A stretch of 64,000 nucleotides of DNA from Poa pratensis. Lineage: Eukaryota; Streptophyta; Magnoliopsida; Poales; Poaceae. The notes beneath the pieces were generated by a model. That model worked only from the letters and a program-made list of their open reading frames with translations. It did no database searches and was not told the origin of the DNA. Where the stretch lies: NCBI GenBank assembly GCA_947311845.1, contig CAMZMU010000107.1, positions 39,230,588 through 39,294,587 on the forward strand, written 5' to 3'. Position 1 is the stretch's first letter. The number at the start of each line of letters is the position of its first letter. The position numbers and the translations under genes are program-made. Below are positions 23,916 to 32,391 of the stretch, one piece after another.

Positions 23916-26399
23916 TTATATAGCCAGCTAACGAACTTGGAGGGTAAACCGAACTAACAAACAAGAGGAAGTAACTAAGTTGAGAATCAAGAAATAGATT
24001 TGACTGTTAAAACTAAGTAACAATAATTAAGGAATCTATAAAGATAAATGTGGGAGCTTTCCCTGCCGTGGTCCCTTTTCATGGTGGTTGTCACCACAAA
24101 ACAAAGAAAAAATATTTGGGTAAAACATTTAGTGCTAAAACATAGTGGTGCAATAAAATATCTAGGCAATACAACAGTTTAAATTACCATGTGTCCTTTA
24201 TATTTTCTATAAATGCCAGAATCAAAGAGATTCTGCATCTCAACCAGAAATCCTCACAAATCACCATTTCACAGAATGCCAGAAAAGGGAGTTCCGACAT
24301 GTCTTTAACTTGTTAGCCAGACAAAACTTTAAATAGATCACTACTAGAAATATCCATTGTGATAAATAACATCACTGCAGCATTCAAATACGTTATTAAA
24401 GTACAGAAAAAAAACCTGGAGCCTATTTGTCAAAATGATATTTGGATACATTGCAACAACATCGAGATGATATATAAGAGGACATTCTTCACGAGTTGGG
24501 TGGTCTCGCAACGAAACAAGCTGTGAATTTTACAATAACAACAAAGGTTAATCAAGCTTGGTGTTGACAAGTTAAAACATTTAATGACACCATTTATGTA
24601 GTTATTATGTTCAGAAAGATCCTTCATAAGAAAATAATGACTATCCCTGGTATTAACGATTGAGATTATAGCAGGTTCTCACAGCACAGCGTGATAACTA
24701 ACAAGCCTGTTTTTGCCAAACCACATGTTGGCAAGTTAAGAAAATCTCTCCTTCACTATGTTTAGTCCCCAAGGTGTCAATGAGGCATGTTTCTCCTCAC
24801 ACTGGCATGCTCCAATTTTGGCACCCATTGACCAACTCTGATTCTGGCTTGAAAAACATAAATGAATTTATGTTCCAGTGTACACAACTTCGGAAATTGA
24901 CACTATAGTTTATGACATTGGTCTTTAAGAGAATGAAGACTAACAGAAAGTGAGATCAAAGACAGCTGCAGGACGAGGCATGATACCTTTTTCTTTATGG
25001 CATCCTTGACTTCATCATAATTTGTGACAGAATGAATGTCCAATTTACCTTCTACTGCAATGGCATATTGCAGATCACGATCAAGATTTTCAATCAGTTG
25101 CTGAAAGATCAGTATGCATTAAGTTAATATACTATGCATATTTAATTTCAAAAAAAAAAATATACTATGCATATTTCACAATTTTTTTTGTATGAAACCC
25201 CATCAATGTCCAACGAATTAATAGTCGAGCAAGGTACAGAAATTGTTACGAGAAAATATTATTTTGAAGCTGAATTTAAGAACACTCCATGATATTATAA
25301 CTCAATTACCTCATATGTGAGGGTTCGAGCTGAAACTTTGTAGGAAGATCGGATCTAAATACACCAGTTTCAAGACACTCAACATGACCACCGATGTATG
25401 TTTCGCTTTCTACTAAGCGGTTATTGAAGAACTTCTCCAGATCAGCTTGGTGCTTGTTAGGACAAATGATATTGGCCTTGAATGCCTATACATCAGAAGA
25501 AACTGATGTCAACAAGCATCAGAAAAACCAGAAACAGATTAGGAGGCGTATTCCTATTATTGGGACTTGGGAGTCCGAAGTGCTTGGGGTGGTTCAAATC
25601 CTGGGAGAACGAAGTGGCAAAAAGAATCTTTCGAAATAATGTTGAAAAAAGCAGTATCTATTGACTTAACATTATTACATATCGTTAAGAACATACAAGT
25701 TTTATGTGTCATACATAGTTGTTCAACAACAAAATTAACAACAATGTTCATGAAACATAACAAAAGCATATAACTTCTGCAAAAAGGATTAGCAGGCCAT
25801 GTCACCAATTCATGGAAGTGTTTCCAACTTTCCATTAATGGAAATGTCCAGATATTAACTTAAAAAATAACTAGGGTAGCGAAAACTTGGCAGCAAAGTT
25901 TATCAGCACACCTGGACCATTAGCAGCATTTCACACAGTGTCCCACTTCCTTTCCGCAATACTTCATCAGGTGACATGGGTATTATGGTCGCAAGAGAGA
26001 AAATAAATGGATGGACATAAGTCATGTACAGGTAGTATGTCACAACAGCATCTGATATAGAATAAGAAGCCATTGTCTGAAAATAAGATAATGCAAGGAA
26101 AAATGAATGACAGTGTCATTTTAGGATAAGCGGCGACAAAAACAACTCAAGCAACAATATAGGCAAGCAGCGGTGTTCACAGTTAGTTTCAAGTGACCAT
26201 TTGCACTTAATATACTCCTCTCAATAACTAAAAGATACCTGTGGCTGCTCCATTGCAAAGCGAACCATATCTTCTGGATTGACCTCCAGAGGATCATAAC
26301 CAAGCTTGGCTTTTGTAACAGCCTGTAAGTGTGAAAATAGAATTGAAGTTACCCGGTGAATGCAAAAACAGCATAATCAGAATAAGCAAGGTAACAGGC

Positions 26400-26629
26400 A
26401 AATAATATCGTCTTCAATGGCGAGAGATCAGCTGGTGCTAGCTTTGTGGATATCATCCAATCTAGGGCAAAGGTGAGGGCGTTGGCCGGGGCTAAAGGAC
26501 TCCATTATACCATCCATATTAGATAGTGTGCATGTGTTTGTATTTGTAACATGGAGTTGGTCTTCCCATACGTTATCCTTCCTATCAAAGCATCGAGATG
26601 CAAGGGTTTTGCGTTTTCTCAAAAAAAAA
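26400..26629 (+). mobile_element. LINE 3' end (POL2 intron 11)
   Basis: Plus-strand sequence ending ...GGTTTTGCGTTTTCTC followed by a 10-base poly(A) at 26620-26629. The end resembles common grass LINE 3' termini. The 5' boundary is uncertain and no clear target duplication was found. Confidence 0.5.
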
Positions 26630-26730
26630 ATGATTATGGCAATATGAAAAGGTAAATTGACTACTTGCTAACCTTTTAATGCTAGTTAACTACCAAAATT
26701 TCAAAGAAGACATATCTATGATACTCATAA

Positions 26731-26912
26731 GGGCATGTACAATGCAAAGTGCTTATGGAGGTGCTTAGAAATATGAACCGGTTTTTTATTAGGCACTAGT
26801 GCGTATGCTAAACTAGGCACCTCTCCTATATAGGAATAAGCATTGGTGCTTATGAAAATGTTTGGTTTATTTTTGTAAGCACCCCGTTAAGCACTTTGCA
26901 TTGTACATGGCT
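26731..26912. mobile_element. Tourist-like MITE (POL2 intron 10)
   Basis: A 182-bp palindromic element flanked by TAA (26728-26730 and 26913-26915). Terminal inverted repeats are GGGCATGTACAATGCAAAGT and AGCCATGTACAATGCAAAGT, extending to GCTTA on both sides. The three-base TAA duplication fits PIF/Harbinger. Confidence 0.8.
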
Positions 26913-28501
26913 TAACCGATCTTTTTATAACAGACTATAGAAAAATTGTAGGATTTTTAAAACTCAAGTTTAACAAATCATTTAGTACTAAAAGCAAAGG
27001 GCCCTTCACTTTGATTTAGAGTATTTGTTTCCTTCAGTAAATAAAGTATCACCTTTAGCCCTTGGCTTCCCTGTGGAAGGTAACTGTCTTGCTTCACCCA
27101 CGCAAAACAGTCAAGATGACAGGAGAATTTGGCTCGACATTCTCCTTGATTACTGTCGCATTGGAAACCAATCTCCTGTGAGAATACATAGGAAAGCGCA
27201 CAAGAATGAGAAACGTAGTTTTTCATTTCAACTATTTTCTTATCTGAGAAAATCTAGACCAAAAAAAAGTAAAACAAGTGTGCATTACATCCCTTGAAAC
27301 ATTGATAATACCCACAGGCTTATGCATTTTTTCTCTTGGTTGCAGAAGTGCAGATAACTTTTTTCGGACAAAATTATCTCCATGCAACCGTTTGACAAAA
27401 TATCATGCTACATGAGTCATAACAAAAGCGGCAAATGTCTGCTTAAATTTAGGAGATATTGGTACCTCATTCATTTTTATCCCATGATGAGCAGCTCTCT
27501 TCTCCAAAAACGGCCAGTCAAAAAAGTCACCATTATATGTAACATAAATACCAGGCTTAACCTCTTGCATGTGAGAGAACCAAGCTTTAAGTAGACCCAC
27601 CTAAAAATAGCATATAAAGAGAGAATGAGATAATTAGTTAGGATGCGTAAAATCCACACTGCTGAACATAATATGTAAAAAATGCCCATATCTCATCTGC
27701 AACATTCTTAACTCTAAAATGCCCCTCGAATTCTGGTTTAGGTGTGTACTCCAAATCTTCAATATCTTCTCCTACACACTAAAATGAAGAAAATAATGTG
27801 TTGTGCAAATCGCTATTTGAAGGGGGAAAACATATGCCTCCTGTAATTACAATCAAGAAAAGTAGGTTCAGCTAAGTTAATTATCTAACAGTTGCATGTT
27901 TGTCAAAGTTGATTCTGAAGTGCGCATCTGGTGATCATGCATGTGACAGATACTTGGTTTCCTCTTGGTAATTACCATCTTTTTTCAAACACATAAATAA
28001 AAAATTAAAGGCTTTTTTGCCAGAGGAAGGAGAACTGCAATTGCTTCAAATGAACAAAAAGCGAACAGCATATAGACATGTCAGGTAACGGGTGCTGGCC
28101 AGGACTAGGCAGCAGAGTGATGAACAGAGAAAAGAATTTGAGCATGCAATACACCAGAAAAGCTACAAGTAACTATAGCGCAAACAGCACAATTTGTACC
28201 TCTCGGTTGATTATCAAGTACCCTTGCCCATCAATCATGTGCGAGATCATCATTACGCTATCGTATTCAGCATCTGGGAACTTCAGGGGCTGCTTTGTGG
28301 TCTCAATATCAAATGCACATACATGAACTTCTGCACGCTGAAGCAGATCTTCCCTTCTTTGCAGCAAAACATCAGAACCAGATACACCAACATTGTACCA
28401 CTGTCCAGATCTTATATCTGCAATAAGTTGTGCACGAAAGTGTCAATGCTTCAGTATTATAGCACACGAGAAAAACAAAAGCTTGCAAACTTAAGCCCCA
28501 C

Positions 28502-30487
28502 CATTATCTGTAGCAAAACGAACATGATAGGGAACATCATATTCACGCAAATCAATGATGCAATTTATGTAATCCTGTGGCCTTTCTACCCTGTCATAGT
28601 GCACAAGATCAACAAATCATAAGTTCAAAAAAAGAACAAAGAAATGCATATAATATGTAAAAAAATGGAAAGAATAGCCCATTAAAATTGACCCCATACA
28701 AACAAAATATAACTAGGATATACAGTGAAACAAGGGTCATTTAGCACTCTATAATGCAGGGTACCTTTTTACACCATAAATTGATTCAAATGCATCCACA
28801 GCGTCTCGTTCTTCTTCATTCTTTTCAACAACATGCAATAGGTCATTCCTCACGCGCATTAATTGCTGCACTGTATCGAACTGAATCTTCAAGTATTTTC
28901 TCTTCAAACCAGAAAGGTGGTTTTTCTGCAACAGTAAGACAAGGAAATATGGCGTGTTAAAATTGTGTGCTACATTTGGGCCGGGAAAATCTAGATCACA
29001 GAAAAAAATACACACATTTATCAGAGCAATTGGGACTTTTATGGATTCATAACGGGGACAGTTGGACAGAAGTATAACACAATAACAAGCTTAACATATT
29101 GCAGCTAGCTTGTCCAATGATTCAATTTAAGTAAAATTACATGAACCACTTAGAAAGTGGACTTCACTCTAATGTAACAAGAAACCAAGGTAAGAAAAAG
29201 AGCTGCTATGAAATCTATATACAAAATAATAATTGTATGGAGATTAAAATTCCAGGCAAGAAACATCTTAGATCTGAACATATAATCAAAATCGTCACAA
29301 TGATAGCATATTTTTATCCATGCAAAATGACATAGCGAATTGAACATGCGCATTAAGGCACATACAAGATCCAGATCCACTTTCTCAATTATTTCTATAT
29401 TAGCAATTTCCCCTTCATAACATCGCCTGAGATACGCCTCAACTTACAACTCCGTCTTGTCCTCCACATTTTAATTCAACAAAATAGAACATCAGCAAAG
29501 GAACAGACTGCATCAGGAAAGTTTTTTTATAGGGACAGGAAAGTTAACATGATTGCTATGACATCTATCCTTTGAAGGATGAAAGAATAGATCCCTTGGA
29601 AAACCTTAAGCTCACCTTAGTTGCAGCATAAAAATAAGGTGGAAACTTGTACTTCACTTTGAACGTAGAACCATCCTGCAAGAAAGCATAAACATTTAGA
29701 CATGGCAGGGTCAGACAGTGTTATGTGGTTGTCGTTCTGTTTACCTGGGACACAAAGTAGAGGTCAACACAGCTGTAGATTTTCCCTGTATCCTCGTCCT
29801 CCCATGATGACTGCAGGTGTTATCGAGGTGTAAGAAACTCACATACAAAAGTCACCCCTTCACTAGACCTACATCAGGCATCCAATAGCTCTTGACCATG
29901 AAGCATCTCCAAATAAGTTCTACCAGATCTTTGACTCGTTGACAATGTACATAGACCCACATTACGCAAATCATGTTTATTCAAGATGGGGACAATTTCA
30001 TCATTTTTTCCTGATTCCACTCTATACTTTAAGTTGCAATTTAATTGTTACTTTATTTAGTTGCAATCCGAGACCATATTCCACTTGACCGATAATAGCA
30101 GCAAACTATCTTGGTGATCTACATATTCCTACTAATCTGTCAAATTCTCGAGAAACTGTACTTGGTGAGGAGTAGTTGAAAACAATTCTGCTGCTGATTC
30201 CGCAATTCGGTCCACGACAAATTCAAGCTAGAGCAATTGCAAGGAGAGAATGAGAGCTAGATCGAGATGGAAGAACTCACGGGGGAGAAGGTGAGGAGCT
30301 AGCCAAGTCGGGGGCCGCCTTCGGTGTAGGGCGCGAAGCCAAGCCGGCCCTCTAGAAGCTCCTCCGCCCCTAGCCGTAGCCGCTGCTCCTTCGCCGCCGA
30401 CGATCCAGACCTCCGACCGCCCCAGCTGCCGGCGCCGCCACCGCCTCCGACTGGCGGTCTCCGTCGCCTACCATCGCCGCCGCTCAT
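28502..30487 (-). other. POL2: POL2 exons 1-6 (N-terminal domain), with two nonsense codons
   Basis: Exons: 30281-30487, 29745-29810, 29616-29675, 29366-29461, 28765-28925, 28502-28590. The start ATG at 30487-30485 gives MSGGDGRRRR, matching the MSG start of plant POL2. Codon 63, in the conserved R-L-G-W-L-L-T context, is TAG (30299-30301) where the family has Trp. In exon 4 the context E-L-x-V-E-A-Y has TAA (29444-29446) where the family has Glu or a similar residue. Both flanking frames continue as conserved sequence, and all splice phases between these exons agree, so these are point substitutions and not mis-called boundaries. Confidence 0.9.
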
Positions 30488-30538
30488 GTCGGCTGCGGTC
30501 GAGACACGGGTACGGGGGACTCTTTGGTTGCCGGTTGT

Positions 30539-30596
30539 GCGGGAAAACCCTAGATTTAGTTTTGACATGGGCGCCAATTCTCAATATTTTCCCGCC
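30539..30596. promoter_or_regulatory. Cluster of three E2F-type sites upstream of POL2
   Basis: Within 58 bp, just upstream of the POL2 ATG (30487, minus strand), are GCGGGAAAA (30539-30547), GGCGCCAAT (30570-30578) and TTTTCCCGCC (30587-30596). Each fits the plant E2F consensus TTTSSCGC or its common GGCGCCAA variant. E2F sites are typical of S-phase genes such as replication polymerases. Whether they lie in the promoter or in the 5' UTR is not resolved. Confidence 0.7.
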
Positions 30597-30744
30597 TCTT
30601 GTTCTAGCCAACTCGTTGGGTTTTTTCCTTCCGAGATCTACCAGCTCGTGGGCTTTTTTTTTAGAAGTTCTCGTAGGCTTTTTTTTAACAAGGGTGAGGC
30701 CTCGAACTACCTCGGTGCTGCGTTAAACAACGGTAACCCCCCCT

Positions 30745-31281
30745 AATTACAAAATGTTTTTAAAATGAATCCTTTTGTTAAATGTCAAGAATTACATCCT
30801 CTGTCCAAGGAACCAAAGTTATAAAATTTGAAAATGATTTAAGGACATGACCTTTAAAGTTGTTGTCTAAGCTTAAATTGTGTTTTTAAATTGTTAAACA
30901 CTAATTAAGACACATTAGAATTTGTTCATATAGTTTCATGCATGCATATAATACCAGAAACTAATAAATATGATTTATTTACTTTGTGTTGACACATTGC
31001 ATTCATACATGCATAGCATTGTTTTTGTATTGTGCATATGTATTGAATTGTTGTATGTTTTGTTTGTGTCATTTTAGATTGTGCGGAGTGCCTATCCATT
31101 TGTGACTGTTGCTCTTTCCCTACTCGTGGCCAAGGCAAGTGACACCATAAATGTCCTACTACTTTTACTACTATGCACTTAGTGTTTTCAGTAGTATGCA
31201 TGATAGACTTGTTGTTGAATACTATATTATGCTATACTCCTATTAGTGTGTAGCCATCCCCACCCAGAGCTTTGTAGTATG
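30745..31281 (+). mobile_element. Left part of the LTR of element A, truncated against the POL2 promoter
   Basis: This segment continues directly at 40305 once the nested element 1 is removed (the GTATG duplication joins them). The joined sequence resembles the right part of the solo LTR at 52355-55952, for example the CCAAGGCAAGTG block at 31129 and 54709. The left portion of that LTR, with its TATA region, is missing here, so element A appears 5'-truncated about 260 bp from the POL2 start codon. The exact junction is uncertain. Confidence 0.55.
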
Positions 31282-32391
31282 TGATGCATGTAAAATGCAT
31301 ACATGAACTTTGCATTATTTTACTTATATTCTAATCATATTTGCATCATATAAGGGTTATATCAATGTTTTATAATGATTTTGGGAATACTTCATAGTTT
31401 TCCCATTTATTTGGAATTAACCCTGTTTTCCAGAAAACGTCTTTTTCAGTGTTTCAGACTTTCCGGGAGCTTCGGGACTCCAAAAAGGGCAAGGTCAGTG
31501 AGCACGGTTCAAAATTTTCGAGACGAACGCAATGGGATGAAAATGAAGACTAGAAGCCCAACCAGCTGGGAGATAGAGGGCCCCACACGGCCTTTGTACC
31601 TGGCCGCGTGGGCCCACCTCTTTTGGGCCTCGGAGCTCCGCTGCCGTTGATCTTTTCTCCACCGACCTAGTCGTGACCTAAAAACGCCTATAAAAATTGT
31701 CCCCCGATGTTCTCTGGAAGCAGCGCTGCCGAAACACAGAAACACCGAAAGAGAGATCTGGAGCTGTAGATTGGAGGGGGAAAACTCCGGCGGGGCGCTG
31801 CCGGGGTGGTCTCCACCTTCTCCAACGACTTCTCCACCGTCTCCATGATGAAGGGGGAGTAGTCCACCCTCTGGACTATGGGTTTGTGGTGGTAACTTAT
31901 GTATCTCTCCTCTCTTTGAGCTTCACTAATTAGTACCGTATGAGCTGCTGAACATGATTACGGTCATCTATGTAATTCTTATGGTGAATAGTGTGGTATG
32001 AGATGATTTATTTTGCATTTACTGTTGTGTTGGAACTTTTATGACTTGTCATACTTGATAGAATGTTGTTCTTTAAGAAGTATGATGTATGTGGGTACGG
32101 GATGGCCGATGTGACACGGCATAGGTATTGAGTGACATAGTACCGCCCAACATCCTTTATCTGGGGGTAAAAATGAAGAGTATGATGTGGGAGTGACAGC
32201 AACCACGCTAGCCTTACGAGGGTGACCTAGCAACACAAATGAGTATTTCTTCCAACTATGTGTTTTAGGACATATAGCCGTCATAAAAGCTACCATTAAA
32301 ACATGACAATTGTGTGTACTTTATCTATAACATGATAATCACCGTAGATGAGAGAGAGAGAGGATTAAGTGAACCCATGAACCCATGTCCA

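Larger units (their letters stand above)
21072..24103 (-). mobile_element. Short LTR retrotransposon (gypsy-like gag relic) in POL2 intron 15
   Basis: Minus-strand element flanked by the 5-bp repeat AAGAA (21067-21071 and 24104-24108). The 5' LTR (about 23275-24103) and 3' LTR (about 21072-22366) share the end TTCATAACA and the blocks around 22302-22360 and 24029-24098. Next to the 5' LTR, the minus strand reads TGGTATCA, the start of a tRNA-Met primer site. A purine-rich tract lies next to the 3' LTR (about 22367-22385). Only a decayed gag start remains inside; no protease, RT or integrase. Both LTRs are enlarged by later insertions. Confidence 0.8.
18328..25485 (-). other. POL2: POL2 exons 13-23 (polymerase palm and fingers), frameshift in exon 13
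   Basis: Exons: 25310-25485, 24987-25100, 24416-24520, 20329-20447, 20124-20265, 19958-20052, 19655-19760, 19491-19570, 19199-19375, 18526-18610, 18328-18408. Motif A reads LDVVAMYPN (~residue 614; plants normally have LDVAAMYPN, from memory). Motif B is KCILNSFYG (~797) and motif C is ELDTDGIW (~848). Exon 13 is 176 nt although both borders are phase 0: one base is missing near 25317, turning the expected P-S-A-Y-E ending into P-S-H-M. The 15/16 intron is 3968 bp and carries a nested LTR element. Confidence 0.9.
25912..28417 (-). other. POL2: POL2 exons 7-12 (3'-5' exonuclease domain), splice donor of exon 8 lost
   Basis: Exons: 28200-28417, 27692-27778, 27466-27600, 27053-27175, 26239-26322, 25912-26076. 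Exo I (FDIET, ~residues 262-266), Exo II (NGDFFDWPF, ~351-359) and Exo III ([11 protein letters not shown], ~446-456) keep their acidic catalytic residues. Exon 8 ends ...V-A-D-E and exon 9 resumes in phase 0 with V-G-L-L-K. The intron between them begins ATATGG, not GTATGG (donor dinucleotide at 27690-27691), while its acceptor is an ordinary TTTTTAG. A one-base change explains this. Confidence 0.9.
3850..30487 (-). pseudogene. POL2: DNA polymerase epsilon catalytic subunit (POL2/POLE), 49 exons, disrupted copy
   Basis: Pol epsilon is the nuclear leading-strand replicase, with a proofreading exonuclease and C-terminal zinc motifs that bind its partner subunits. I could place 49 exons from an ATG at 30487 to a TAA at 3850, all in order, totalling 6635 nt. 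With four missing bases restored this equals about 2212 residues, the usual family length (~2160 in Arabidopsis, from memory). Exonuclease motifs ([14 protein letters not shown], [11 protein letters not shown]), polymerase motif C (DTDG) and the C-terminal cysteines are all present. The copy cannot make the protein. It has stop codons in exons 1 and 4, AT for GT at the exon 8 donor, single-base losses in exons 13, 26 and 45 and at the exon 25 junction, and a transposon in exon 30. Retained introns exclude a processed copy. Duplicate versus dying homoeologue is open. Confidence 0.93.

Noticed and set aside
27601..27691. A U12-type AT-AC intron after POL2 exon 8
   Set aside because: The start ATATGG does not fit the ATATCC U12 consensus and the end is a normal polypyrimidine-AG, so a mutated GT donor is simpler.
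30488..30577. Upstream ATG at 30577 as the POL2 start
   Set aside because: The extra 30 residues have no family counterpart, whereas the ATG at 30487 gives the MSG start seen in plant POL2, and E2F sites would fall in coding sequence.
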